Assembly: GCF_017307495.1 (NCBI RefSeq)
Contig: NZ_JAFKHE010000013.1
Location: 124,001 to 188,000 of the forward strand
Origin: Devosia sp.
GTDB taxonomy: Bacteria > Pseudomonadota > Alphaproteobacteria > Rhizobiales > Devosiaceae
Length of the DNA stretch: 64,000 nucleotides
Reading direction: 5' to 3'
Under the pieces are notes generated by a model, which saw only the letters and a list, made by a program, of their open reading frames with translations, ran no database searches and had not been told where the DNA came from. A program made the translations under genes and the position numbers. Below, in pieces: positions 53,627-62,244 of the stretch (positions within the stretch are counted from its first letter, which is position 1; each line of letters opens with the position of its first letter).

Positions 53627-55135
53627 ATGTCTGCCCACCAATTCCACGTGCCGACTTCCAAGGCCGATGCCGACCCGCGCCGCTGGGTGGCGCTCGCCGT
53701 GCTGCTCATAGCCAGCTTCATGAACCTGATCGACGTCACCATCGTCAACGTGGCGCTGCCCAGTCTCGAGAAGAACCTGGGGGCCGGCCCGAACGAGATC
53801 GAGTGGGTCATTGCCGCCTACGTGCTGAGCTTCGCGCTCGGCCTGCTGCCGTTCGGGCGTCTCGGCGATATCGTCGGCCGCACGCACATGTTCCTCATCG
53901 GCGTGGCAGCCTTTACCGCTGCGTCCGCGCTGTGCGGCCTGGCACCGTCGATCGAATGGCTGATCATCGCGCGCGTCCTGCAGGGGCTGGCCGGCGCGGC
54001 GATGACGCCGCAGGTGCTGGCGATCGCGCAGGTGACCTTCCCGCCCGAGGAGAAGGGGCAGGCCTTCTCGCTGTTCGGACTCAGTTCCGGTCTTGCAGCG
54101 GTCACCGGTCCGATCCTGGGCGGCATACTGATCGGCGCCAACCTCGGCGGACTGGACTGGCGCCCGATCTTCCTCGTCAACGTGCCGGTCGGCATCGTCG
54201 CCGTGGTTGCGGGCTGGTACCTCATTCCCCGCACGCCGGGGCACCCGGGGCTGAAGAACGACTTCGTCGGCATCGCGCTGTTCGTCGCCGCCATGGTCGC
54301 GCTGGTCTATCCCCTCGTCGAGGGGCGCGCCTTCGGCTGGCCGGCCTGGGCCTGGGGCATGATCGCGGGCTCGTTCGCGCTGGCCGCGCTGTTCGTGCTC
54401 TGGCAGCGGCGCCGGGCCGCCGGCGACAAGCCGCAACTGCTCAACTTCAGCCTGATCAGCAATCCCAACTACCTGCTCGGCCTGCTGATCACCACGATCT
54501 TTGCCTCGGGCGTCCCGGCGATGTTCATGGTGCTGTCGCTGATGCTGCAATCCGGCTTCGGCTTCACGCCGCTCGAATCGGGGCTGACCAACACGCCGTT
54601 CTCGGTCGGTGTGCTCACCGTGTCCCTGTTCATCGGCCGGCTGGGCCAGCGCTGGTTGCGCACTCGCCTCGGACTGGGTGCCGCCATCCTCGTCGTCGGC
54701 ATCGCGTGGCTGGACTTCACCATCCGCGGACTGGGCCAGAGCACCGACCACTGGGTGTTCCTGCCGCCCCTCTTCCTGGCAGGGCTCGGGCTCGGACTGG
54801 GCTTTTCGGGCCTGTTCCAGTCCGTGCTGGCCGGCGTGCCGTCACGCGATGCGGGCGCCGGCGCCGGCGCGCTCCAGGCCTTCCAGCAGATTGGCGGCGC
54901 CATCGGCGTGGCTTTGGTGGGCGAGATATTCTTCACCGGGCTCGCGAGTGGCTTTGCGGCCGGCGCGACCCCGGCCTCCGCCTTTGCCGAGGCCGCGGCT
55001 CCGGCGATCATCTATCAGATCGTCTCGTTCGGCCTGGTGGTGATCCTCGTGCCGTTCCTCAAGATCCGGCCGCCGCATCAGCCCGGGCAGGGGCACGCGC
55101 CAGCCGCGCCGCCGTCGGTCGTGGCCGAGGCCTGA
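53627..55135 (+). CDS. MFS multidrug efflux transporter, DHA2 (14-TM) family
   Basis: 502-residue polytopic protein. Motif A is GRLGDIVGRTHMFLIG (~76-91), and the DHA2 motif C-like GLSSGLAAVTGPILGGILIG (~150-169) is present. Around fourteen hydrophobic helices are visible. Proton-driven drug export is the family role. GAGGGA precedes the ATG (MSAHQFHV). No membrane-fusion partner (EmrA) adjacent, so it may act alone in the inner membrane. Confidence 0.9.
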   Translation: MSAHQFHVPTSKADADPRRWVALAVLLIASFMNLIDVTIVNVALPSLEKNLGAGPNEIEWVIAAYVLSFALGLLPFGRLGDIVGRTHMFLIGVAAFTAASALCGLAPSIEWLIIARVLQGLAGAAMTPQVLAIAQVTFPPEEKGQAFSLFGLSSGLAAVTGPILGGILIGANLGGLDWRPIFLVNVPVGIVAVVAGWYLIPRTPGHPGLKNDFVGIALFVAAMVALVYPLVEGRAFGWPAWAWGMIAGSFALAALFVLWQRRRAAGDKPQLLNFSLISNPNYLLGLLITTIFASGVPAMFMVLSLMLQSGFGFTPLESGLTNTPFSVGVLTVSLFIGRLGQRWLRTRLGLGAAILVVGIAWLDFTIRGLGQSTDHWVFLPPLFLAGLGLGLGFSGLFQSVLAGVPSRDAGAGAGALQAFQQIGGAIGVALVGEIFFTGLASGFAAGATPASAFAEAAAPAIIYQIVSFGLVVILVPFLKIRPPHQPGQGHAPAAPPSVVAEA

Positions 55136-55147
55136 CGCAGAAAGCGC

Positions 55148-55178
55148 GACACCCTCCCCGCCGAGCGGGGAGGGTGTC
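55148..55178. terminator. Bidirectional hairpin between efflux gene and argB
   Basis: GACACCCTCCCCGC (55148-55161) and GCGGGGAGGGTGTC (55165-55178) form a perfect 14-bp stem around CGA between two convergent genes. There is no T tract on either side, so terminator activity is inferred from stem strength and position. Confidence 0.55.
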
Positions 55179-55203
55179 GAAGTCGCCTCGATCGGGGTCG
55201 AGC

Positions 55204-56112
55204 CTACCTGACGATCAGCGTGCCGGCACCATGCTCGGTGAACAGTTCGACCAGCACCACGTGCGGCGTCTTGCCGTTGAGGATCACGACGCCCTCGACG
55301 CCATTGTCGAGTGCCTCGAGGCAGGTCTCGACCTTGGGAATCATGCCGCCCGAAATCGTGCCGTCGGCGATCAGCGCCTTGGCGTCGCGCATGTTGAGCT
55401 CGGGGATCAGCTTCTTGTTCTGGTCCAGGACGCCGTCGACGTCAGTGAGGAACAGCAGGCGCTTGGCGCCGAGCGAGCCGGCAATGGCGCCGGCGAAGGT
55501 GTCGGCGTTGATATTGTAGGTGTTGCCGTCTCGGCCGGGCGCCACCGGGGCGATCACCGGGATCATCTCGGAACGGGCGAGCGTATCGAGCAGCGTGCGG
55601 TCGACCTCCACCGGCTCGCCGACGAAGCCCAGGTCGAGTACGCGTTCGATATTCGAGCCCGGATCCTGAACGCGTTTCTCGGCCTTCCGGGCGAAGACCA
55701 TGTTGCCGTCCTTGCCGCACAGCCCGATCGCCCACTCGCCCTCGGCGTTGATCAGTGCGACGATTTCCTTGTTGATCGAGCCGGCCAGCACCATCTCGAC
55801 CACTTCCATGGTCCGCTTGTCGGTGACCCGCAGGCCGCCCTCGAACTTGGACTCGATGCCGAGGTTCTTCAGCATCGAGGCGATCTGCGGCCCGCCGCCA
55901 TGCACCACGATCGGGTTGACGCGCGACTGCTTGAGCAGCGCGATGTCGCGGGCAAAGGCCTGGCCCAGGCTGGTGTCGCCCATGGCATGGCCGCCGTACT
56001 TCACGACGACGGTCTTGCCCTCGTAACGCTGCATGTAGGGCAGGGCTTGCGACAGGACCGCGGCGTCCCGGGAAAAGCTCTCGATGTCGGGCATGTTTCG
56101 CAGAGTATCCAT
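55204..56112 (-). CDS. argB: Acetylglutamate kinase
   Basis: 302 residues. ATP-binding [14 protein letters not shown] (~33-46), acetylglutamate-binding [13 protein letters not shown] (~73-85), and the C-terminal [17 protein letters not shown]. Phosphorylates N-acetylglutamate in arginine synthesis. ATG 56112 is preceded by AGGACGAGG. Family and neighbours are the expected ones for the block engB-argB-nucleotidase. Confidence 0.95.
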   Translation of the reverse strand: MDTLRNMPDIESFSRDAAVLSQALPYMQRYEGKTVVVKYGGHAMGDTSLGQAFARDIALLKQSRVNPIVVHGGGPQIASMLKNLGIESKFEGGLRVTDKRTMEVVEMVLAGSINKEIVALINAEGEWAIGLCGKDGNMVFARKAEKRVQDPGSNIERVLDLGFVGEPVEVDRTLLDTLARSEMIPVIAPVAPGRDGNTYNINADTFAGAIAGSLGAKRLLFLTDVDGVLDQNKKLIPELNMRDAKALIADGTISGGMIPKVETCLEALDNGVEGVVILNGKTPHVVLVELFTEHGAGTLIVR

Positions 56113-56254
56113 TTGCCTCGTCCTATAGCGCATTCCGTTGGAGTCGAAAGCGCTTTTGCGCCCGCCGGGTTTCAAAACGAGGACAATGGCGAAGATTTGG
56201 TGACAGCTCGCGACGCCTATAGGCAGCGGCGAAGGCTTTGGCTAAGGTCCGGCC

Positions 56255-56803
56255 ATGACGAGCGGGACCACCTCCGACATCGCCGACCTCATTGCCCGCA
56301 CTGCGCTCAGGGATCGCGGGGCATTTCGTGATCTCTACAGCCGGACCAGCGCGAAACTATTCGGCGTGACGCTCCGTATCCTCAAGGACAGATCGGAAGC
56401 CGAGGAGGCGCTCCAGGAGGTGTATGTCAAGATCTGGCAACGTGCCGACCGCTACGTGGCGGGGGGCTACAGCCCGATCAGCTGGCTGGTGGCGGTTGCC
56501 CGCAACCATGCCCTTGACGTCCTGCGGGCACGCAAGCCGGTGAGCGACGATATCGATGCGGCGATCGACCTGGCGGACGGGGGACCCGACCCCGAACAGG
56601 CCACGATCCAGGGCTCGGAACGGACGCGCATCGACGGGTGTCTCGAAACGCTCGAGGCCGACAAGGCCGATTGCGTGCGGGGCGCCTACCTCGACGGCTT
56701 CAGCTACGAAGAACTGGCGACGCGCCACAGCGTGCCGCTGAACACCATGCGAACCTGGCTCCGCCGGAGCCTGATCAAACTGAGAGAGTGCCTCACGGCA
56801 TGA
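56255..56803 (+). CDS. ECF sigma factor, SigK-like
   Basis: 182 residues. Sigma region 2 is FRDLYSRTSAKLFGVTLRIL with DRSEAEEALQEVYVKIWQ (~24-62), and region 4 helix-turn-helix YEELATRHSVPLNTMRTWLR (~149-168). Matches the SigK/RpoE-like ECF group that pairs with RskA-type anti-sigma factors. Its stop overlaps the anti-sigma start (ATGA). Expected to direct transcription of envelope-stress genes, presumably including the fasciclin gene nearby. Confidence 0.9.
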   Translation: MTSGTTSDIADLIARTALRDRGAFRDLYSRTSAKLFGVTLRILKDRSEAEEALQEVYVKIWQRADRYVAGGYSPISWLVAVARNHALDVLRARKPVSDDIDAAIDLADGGPDPEQATIQGSERTRIDGCLETLEADKADCVRGAYLDGFSYEELATRHSVPLNTMRTWLRRSLIKLRECLTA

Positions 56804-57510
56804 GCACGGAAGGCCACAGCGGCGGTAGGGAAGACGACCAGGTCCTGGTCGCCGAGTACGCGCTCGGCCTGCTGGAGGGCGGCGAGCGCGCTGCCGTCGC
56901 ACGCCGCATCGCCACCGAGGCGGCGCTCTCGGCCGACCTGCGCCTGTGGCGCAACCGTCTGTCCAGCCTCGACAGCGAGTTTGCCGAGGTCGCCCCGCCC
57001 GCCAACCTGCTGCAACGCATCGAGACCCGCCTGTTCGGGGCTCCGGCCCGGACCGGCTGGTGGAATTCGCTGGCCCTGTGGCGCAGCCTCACGGCCGCCG
57101 CTGCCGCAGTCGCCGTGCTCGCGGTGGGCGTCAACCTGACCCAGCCCAGGTTCGATCCCTCGACCCTTGCCACCCAGCTCGTCGCCGCCATCCAGTCGCA
57201 GGAAGGGTTCGGGGTCGAGTTCATCGCCGTCTACGACCAGGCCCTCGGCCAGGTCCGCATCACGTCGCTCAAGGGCGATGCGGTGCCCGACAAGGACTAC
57301 GAGCTCTGGTACATCAAGGGCGACCAGCCCGCGGTGTCGATGGGCGTGCTGCCGGTCAACCAGAAGCGCGAGATCCCGCTCGACGCCGCCGCTAAGGCCA
57401 ATATCGCGCCGGGCACGGTATTCGCCGTCACCCTCGAGCAGAAGGGCGGCTCGCCGACCGGCGTGGCCCAGGGCCCGATCGTCGCCGTGGGTACCGCGAC
57501 GCCGATCTGA
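56800..57510 (+). CDS. RskA-like membrane anti-sigma factor
   Basis: 236 residues: an N-terminal cytoplasmic anti-sigma domain (EYALGLLEGGERAAVARRIA, ~19-38), a single transmembrane helix (LTAAAAAVAVLAVGVNLTQP, ~92-108) and an exported RskA domain with YELWYIKGDQPAVSMGVLPV (~167-186). No HxxxCxxC zinc motif. It would sequester the co-encoded sigma factor until cleaved or released. Translationally coupled to the sigma gene. Confidence 0.9.
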   Translation: MSTEGHSGGREDDQVLVAEYALGLLEGGERAAVARRIATEAALSADLRLWRNRLSSLDSEFAEVAPPANLLQRIETRLFGAPARTGWWNSLALWRSLTAAAAAVAVLAVGVNLTQPRFDPSTLATQLVAAIQSQEGFGVEFIAVYDQALGQVRITSLKGDAVPDKDYELWYIKGDQPAVSMGVLPVNQKREIPLDAAAKANIAPGTVFAVTLEQKGGSPTGVAQGPIVAVGTATPI

Positions 57511-57538
57511 TCGCGTTCTCCTTTGCCTCATGCACGGA

Positions 57539-57614
57539 GTCATTCCCGCGAAAGCGGGAACCTCTGTTTTCTGTGCGTGCGGCCAAACAGGGATTCCCGC
57601 TGTCGCGGGAGTGA
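57539..57614. repeat. Intergenic palindromic repeat, family C (copy 3)
   Basis: GTCATTCCCGCGAAAGCGGG at the left and GATTCCCGCTGTCGCGGGAG then TGAC at the right form the same two-hairpin unit as after pheA and ybaB. It lies between the anti-sigma gene and the fasciclin gene. The remaining 57615-57796 stretch should contain the fasciclin promoter; no certain motif is visible. Confidence 0.83.
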
Positions 57615-57796
57615 CCCGGTGATTGGGAGGGAAGCGCGCCCGCCCTACGAATCCCGCGGCAAGAGAGTTTCGCGCACGAGGCCAAATAAACCGCGACCTG
57701 CGAAAATGTGATCCGAAACTGCGCCGGACACCTCCCCGTATTTCCTCCCGTCACACCGCAACCAACGCGGGACCCAGTCAAAGGAAGGAAGATACG

Positions 57797-58360
57797 ATGA
57801 AACTCTCCACTCTGCGTGTATTTGCCGCCGCGGCCATGCTCTCGGTCACCGCTCTGGGCTCCATTGCCTATGCCGAGAACCCGATGGTCGGCGGCGCGGC
57901 CATGTCCGAGACCAAGGACATCATCGACAACGCTGTGAACTCCGCCGATCACACCACGCTGGTCGCCGCCGTGAAGGCCGCCGGCCTTGTCGAGACGCTG
58001 AAGGGCCCCGGACCGTTCACCGTCCTCGCCCCCACCAATGAAGCCTTCGCCGCCCTGCCGGCCGGCACCGTCGACACCCTGCTGAAGCCCGAGAACAAGG
58101 ACCAGCTGGTCAAGATCCTGACCTGCCACGTCATCGCGGCCAAGGCGCTCGCCGCGGACGTCTCCAAGATGGTCGCCGATGGCGGTGGCCAGGCCGTTGT
58201 CGATACGGTCGGCGGCTGCAAGCTGACGGCCAAGGCCGATGGCGGGAAGGTCACCTTCACCGACGAGAACGGCAATGCGGCAACGGTTACCATCGCCGAC
58301 GTGATCCAGTCGAATGGCGTCATCCACGTCATCGACAAGGTCCTGCTGCCCAAGATGTAA
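57797..58360 (+). CDS. Secreted fasciclin-domain protein
   Basis: 187 residues: a signal peptide (1-26, ...GSIAYA|E) and one FAS1 domain (~45-187) with the H1/H2 motifs GPFTVLAPTNEAFAALPAGT and GVIHVIDKVLLP. AAGGAAGGA lies 6 bases before the ATG. FAS1 proteins mediate adhesion or stress responses at the envelope. It follows the sigma/anti-sigma pair, as mycobacterial SigK targets MPT70/MPT83 do, suggesting the same regulatory link. Confidence 0.92.
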   Translation: MKLSTLRVFAAAAMLSVTALGSIAYAENPMVGGAAMSETKDIIDNAVNSADHTTLVAAVKAAGLVETLKGPGPFTVLAPTNEAFAALPAGTVDTLLKPENKDQLVKILTCHVIAAKALAADVSKMVADGGGQAVVDTVGGCKLTAKADGGKVTFTDENGNAATVTIADVIQSNGVIHVIDKVLLPKM

Positions 58361-58405
58361 CTTTCGCTCCGCCTCGTGCGGACCCAATCTCGACATCGGA
58401 CCTCG

Positions 58406-58428
58406 TGTCCCGTCCAATGGGCGGGACA
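58406..58428 (+). terminator. Hairpin after the fasciclin gene
   Basis: TGTCCCGTCC (58406-58415) pairs with GGGCGGGACA (58419-58428) through one G-U and a loop of AAT. It is a stable stem without a strong T tract, between the fasciclin and msrB genes. Confidence 0.5.
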
Positions 58429-58495
58429 CATCCATTTGTACTGCCGCGCCTCGCGCGTGGCGCTAGACTGAACCGCTTTAAGAAGGGGTGCCTCC

Positions 58496-58999
58496 ATGAG
58501 CATCAGCCGCCGCTCACTCCTGCTCGGTGCAACTGCCACAGCGGCGCTCGGCGCTGCCGGCCTGCTATTCCGCCCCATGTCGTCCTCGCGGGCCGCCGAG
58601 GGGACGTTCGAGTTCACGCTCACCGACGCCGAGTGGAAGAAGAAGCTCAACCCGCTGAGCTACCAGGTGCTCCGGCACGAATACACGGAGTATCCGGGGA
58701 CCTCGGAACTGCTCTACGAGCACCGCGCCGGCATCTTCGCCTGCGCCGGTTGCGACCTGCCGCTGTTCGACTCCAAGACCAAGTACGAAAGCGGCACCGG
58801 CTGGCCCAGCTTCTACCAGCCGCTCGACAACGCCGTGGGCGAGTCCACCGACACCAAGCTCGGCTATCCGCGCACCGAAGTGCATTGCCGCCGCTGCGGC
58901 GGGCATCTGGGCCATGTCTTCGACGACGGCCCGCAGCCCACGGGACTGCGCTACTGCATGAACGGCGCCGCGCTGCAGTTCCACCCGGCGGCGGGATGA
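58496..58999 (+). CDS. msrB: Periplasmic methionine sulfoxide reductase B (Tat substrate)
   Basis: 167 residues. The N-terminus has a twin-arginine signal (SRRSLLLGATATAALGAAGL). The MsrB domain shows the zinc pairs CAGCD and CRRCGG, the GTGWPSFYQPLDNAV loop (~100-114) and the catalytic Cys in RYCMNGAAL (~155-163). It repairs methionine-R-sulfoxide. The Tat signal places it in the periplasm, unlike most MsrB. Located after the fasciclin gene, it may belong to the same sigma-factor regulon. Confidence 0.92.
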   Translation: MSISRRSLLLGATATAALGAAGLLFRPMSSSRAAEGTFEFTLTDAEWKKKLNPLSYQVLRHEYTEYPGTSELLYEHRAGIFACAGCDLPLFDSKTKYESGTGWPSFYQPLDNAVGESTDTKLGYPRTEVHCRRCGGHLGHVFDDGPQPTGLRYCMNGAALQFHPAAG

Positions 59000-59397
59000 C
59001 CGCGTTGCCGCATGGGACCGCGGGTCAAGCCCGCGGCTGACGGGTTCGGGCATTTGGCGGGGCGGGCCTGGTGTTTGACCTCGCTAACGCCGGCGCCGGT
59101 GCTCGTTGCCCTCACCCCCACCCAGCTTTGCCAGTTCGCTGCGCTCACAAGCGCCGCTGCCCTCCCCACAAGGGGGAGGGAGACCCGTGATCACCGCCCC
59201 ATCCCCTCCCCTCCCTCCCCCTCGTGGGGAGGGCAGTGCAGCTTGGTTCTCGCGTTAGCGAGGACCTAGCGGAACTGGGTGGGGGAGCCCGAACCAGCCA
59301 CCCGTCATGATCTCGCTTCGGTGCATCTCGGCCGCCAGCGGGTTCGATGCTCCGCGGCTCCTTGCACGGCGCCACGAAGCGCGCCATCTCTGGCGCC
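59000..59397. repeat. Intergenic palindromic repeat, family D (copy 1) in a 398-bp gap
   Basis: 59111-59289 begins CCCCCACCCAGCTTTGCCAG and ends with the inverse (GGAACTGGGTGGGGGAGCCC). Nested within are CCCTCCCCACAAGGGGGAGG and its neighbour CCTCCCCCTCGTGGGGAGG. The remaining bases on both sides show no gene. The segment to 59397 must contain the promoter of the amidotransferase gene. Confidence 0.75.
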
Positions 59398-60102
59398 ATG
59401 AAGCTCACCATCATCCAGACCGGCGACGTTCCGGCGCCGCTGCGCCCGCGGTTCGGCGCCTACCCGCCGATGTTCAAGCGCATGTTCGACGAGGCCGGGC
59501 AGCACTTCGACTACGAGACCGTGCCCGTTTTCGATGGTGCCGGCTTTCCGGACCCGACGAGGGTCGAGGTCATCCTGATCACCGGCTCGGCCGCCGGCGT
59601 CTACGAGGACCATGCCTGGCTCGAGCCGCTGCGTGCCTTCATCCGCTCGGCCTATGCCGCGAACACCCCCATGCTTGGCATCTGCTTCGGCCACCAGATC
59701 ATGGCCGATGCGCTCGGTGGCGACGTGCGCAAGTCAGCACGGGGCTGGGGCCTCGGCCGCCACACCTACGCGGTGAAGTCGCGCCCCGATTTCCTCGCCA
59801 CCGACCTGCCGGCGCTGTCGATCGCCTGCTCGCACCAGGACCAGGTGATCACCCCGCCCGGCGAGGCGGACGTGTTCCTGGGCTCCGACTTCACCCCCAA
59901 TGCCGGGCTGGTCTACAAGAACGGCAAGGCCCTGAGCCTCCAGCCGCACCCCGAATTCAGCGACGACTACACGCTGGCGCTGGCCGAACTGCGCCGGGGC
60001 AAGGCGCCGGACGAGGTGGTCGAGAACGCCGTGGCCTCGGTGGCGACGCCGTCGCACAGCCGCGACATGGCAGGCTGGCTCGGCGGATTCCTTACGCGCT
60101 AG
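59398..60102 (+). CDS. Class I glutamine amidotransferase (GMP-synthase-like)
   Basis: 234 residues. The nucleophile elbow is MLGICFGHQIMADALGG (Cys at ~102), and the catalytic His-Glu is in LQPHPEFSDDY (~183-193). Stand-alone GATase1 domains of this type include gamma-glutamyl peptidases and PuuD-like hydrolases, so the substrate is uncertain. ATG 59398 is used although no ribosome site is evident. Upstream in-frame codons look non-coding. Confidence 0.82.
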   Translation: MKLTIIQTGDVPAPLRPRFGAYPPMFKRMFDEAGQHFDYETVPVFDGAGFPDPTRVEVILITGSAAGVYEDHAWLEPLRAFIRSAYAANTPMLGICFGHQIMADALGGDVRKSARGWGLGRHTYAVKSRPDFLATDLPALSIACSHQDQVITPPGEADVFLGSDFTPNAGLVYKNGKALSLQPHPEFSDDYTLALAELRRGKAPDEVVENAVASVATPSHSRDMAGWLGGFLTR

Positions 60103-60186
60103 ACCAAGGAAGTGTTTTCTTCGAGCGTCTGATTGAGGCAGGCTTGCTCCGCGCTGTGCAGAGCGCCTTTGGCTTGGGGGAACGAT

Positions 60187-61362
60187 ATGGACTTTGTCAT
60201 GGCAAGGAGCCTTGCCTTTGCCGCCGCACTCGCCTGTGCCGCGCCGGCGCTGGGCGCCGACCGTGCCGACTATGTGACGCTGCGCACCGCGGAACTGCTC
60301 AACCTGAAATGCGCGGCGCTCAAGTATGTCGAGCACACCTATCTGCATGAAGCCGTGATCACGGCGCTCGACAGCACCGACGAGTCGATCAACCTGATCA
60401 CCGGCGACATGAGCCGCGAGGATTACGACGCCTGGAAGCAGGGCGCCGATGACGAGGCCGCGCAGAAGGCGGCGGAAGCGGGGTGCACGAGCGCCGCCAA
60501 CTCCTATCTGCTGACGGCGCGTGCCAAGGCCAGCGAGGACATCTTCCGGGCCATGCTGCTCGCCTTCCACTTCAATACGCTGCCCGGCGACGACCGCAAC
60601 CACGTCGCGCTGCCGGCCGATCAGCAGGCGAGCGCAGAGCGCTACGACGGTTTCCTGCAGCAGGTCTATGGCGAGAGTTATCCGGCCTTCGCCGAAGCGC
60701 AGCGCCAGGCGGCGGCCGCGAGCCTTCCCGCCTCGGCCATGCCCTCGGCCGAGCCCGAGGAAGGCGCGCTGCCGACCTTCGGCGCCATTGCCACCATCGA
60801 CGACCAGGATCGCATCCTCCTGGCCCAGTCGGCGGCCGCCAAAGTGCTGCAGCGGATCGAGTTCGAAGTCACGGCGGAGAGCAACGGCTGGCTGGTGAAG
60901 CCGCTCCAGACGCAGACGGGAGCGGTCGTTCCGGCGCTCGAGCGCGCCGATGGCAGTGCCCCCGGCATCCTCTATCCCGTATGGGCCGGCCCCGTCGCCT
61001 ACGCTTCCGGGGGCGCCGAATTCCGCCTGGCACTGGCGCGCGCGCCTGAGAGCGTGATCCGGGTGATGACCTACGGCGCCGGCGCCGCCTCGCTGGCCGA
61101 TGCGAGTGGTGTGCGCTTCTACGTGGCAGGGACCGCGCCCTATGGCGATCCCGGCTTCCGCGCTGGCGCCAGCGTGTTCGAGGCCACCCCCTCGAGCGGC
61201 CCGTGCCTGGGCGGCCCGTGCTTCGACCTGCCGCACGATGCAACCGTCGCCCTGCTCGACGGTGAGGGCGCCATCGCCGAACTCGTCATGGGCAGCGGCG
61301 ACGAGCCGGCCGGTCAGGTCGCGCTGCGCGCGTCCGAGCTCTCCCGCGTACCGGTCCAGTAG
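60187..61362 (+). CDS. Secreted hypothetical protein
   Basis: 391 residues with a signal peptide (cleavage near APALGA|D). Two parts are visible: a helical N-terminal region (~25-190) with two Cys (NLKCAALKYV, AGCTSAANSY), and a beta-rich C-terminal region (~210-391) with the Cys pair SGPCLGGPCFDLP. ATG 60187 follows TGGGGGAAC. A linker of Ala/Ser/Pro/Glu (~180-200) separates them. I do not recognise a family; the Cys pairs suggest disulfides in the periplasm. Confidence 0.72.
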   Translation: MDFVMARSLAFAAALACAAPALGADRADYVTLRTAELLNLKCAALKYVEHTYLHEAVITALDSTDESINLITGDMSREDYDAWKQGADDEAAQKAAEAGCTSAANSYLLTARAKASEDIFRAMLLAFHFNTLPGDDRNHVALPADQQASAERYDGFLQQVYGESYPAFAEAQRQAAAASLPASAMPSAEPEEGALPTFGAIATIDDQDRILLAQSAAAKVLQRIEFEVTAESNGWLVKPLQTQTGAVVPALERADGSAPGILYPVWAGPVAYASGGAEFRLALARAPESVIRVMTYGAGAASLADASGVRFYVAGTAPYGDPGFRAGASVFEATPSSGPCLGGPCFDLPHDATVALLDGEGAIAELVMGSGDEPAGQVALRASELSRVPVQ

Positions 61363-61365
61363 CGC

Positions 61366-62016
61366 CTACTGCTCGAGCAACTGCCTGATTTCGGCCCGCA
61401 GCTGCTCCATGCCGAACCTGGTCTCGCTCGAGGTCAGGATGATCTCGGGATGGGCGGCCGGGCGCTTGGCGATGCTGTCGCGGGTCTTCTTGATGGCGGC
61501 GTCGAGTTCGGCCTTGTTGGGCTTGTCGGCCTTGGTGATCACCACCTGGTAGCTCACCGCGGCCTTGTCGAGCTCGTTCATCACGCTCTTGTCGTTGGCG
61601 TTCGGTCCGTGCCGGCCGTCGATCAGGACGTAGACGCGGCGTAGGTTGGGGCGACCGGTGAGGTACTGGTGGATCAGCCTGGTCCACTGTTTCACCTTGT
61701 CCTCCGGCGCCTTGGCGAAGCCGTAGCCGGGCATGTCGACGATCCTGAGCTCGGCCGACTGGCTGTCGAAGATGTTGAGCTCCTGCGTGCGCCCCGGCGT
61801 ATTCGAGGTGCGGGCGAGGCCGGTGGTGCCGGTCAGGGCATTGATCAGGGAGGACTTGCCGACATTCGAGCGCCCGGCAAAGGCGATCTCCAGCTTGTCT
61901 GCCGGCGGCAGGTCGGCGATGCGGACGCAGCCTTTCACGAAGGTGAATGGCCGCGCGAACAACAGGCGCCCGGCCTCGATCTGGTCATCGCTGAATTTCT
62001 GCGCCGTGTCGCTCAT
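61366..62016 (-). CDS. engB: Ribosome-biogenesis GTPase EngB (YihA/YsxC)
   Basis: 216 residues. G1 is [19 protein letters not shown] (~45-63), G3 [15 protein letters not shown]4 TKADK (~155-159). Required for large-subunit assembly. It lies between argB and yidC in the conserved block, though accessory genes now separate it from argB. Convergent with the secreted protein gene, 3 bases apart. Confidence 0.95.
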   Translation of the reverse strand: MSDTAQKFSDDQIEAGRLLFARPFTFVKGCVRIADLPPADKLEIAFAGRSNVGKSSLINALTGTTGLARTSNTPGRTQELNIFDSQSAELRIVDMPGYGFAKAPEDKVKQWTRLIHQYLTGRPNLRRVYVLIDGRHGPNANDKSVMNELDKAAVSYQVVITKADKPNKAELDAAIKKTRDSIAKRPAAHPEIILTSSETRFGMEQLRAEIRQLLEQ

Positions 62017-62062
62017 GGCCGTTCAATAGGGGAGGGGCGGTGAAAATGAAAGCCGGTGCGTG

Positions 62063-62182
62063 GGCCACCCCCACCCAGCTTCGCTACGGGCCAAGGCCCT
62101 AGCTGCACTACCCTCCCCACAAGGGGGAGGGTAGTGAAGCCGGCAGCTTGCTGCCTGGCGAAACTGGGTGGGGTGAGCCCCA
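62063..62182. repeat. Intergenic palindromic repeat, family D (copy 2)
   Basis: GGCCACCCCCACCCAGCTTC at the left has its inverse GAAACTGGGTGGGGTGAGCC at the right. CCCTCCCCACAAGGGGGAGG lies in the centre. Same layout as the copy near 59.2 kb. It lies between yidC and engB. Confidence 0.8.
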
Positions 62183-62196
62183 CGCGCGAAACGAAA

Positions 62197-62222
62197 GGCC
62201 GCGCACCTTTCGATGCGCGGCC
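62197..62222 (-). terminator. Intrinsic terminator of yidC
   Basis: GGCCGCGCA (62197-62205) pairs with TGCGCGGCC (62214-62222). Read on the minus strand the stem is followed by TTTCG. It lies 22 bases beyond the yidC stop. Confidence 0.7.
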
Positions 62223-62244
62223 CCGAATTCGAGCACGGCCAGCC

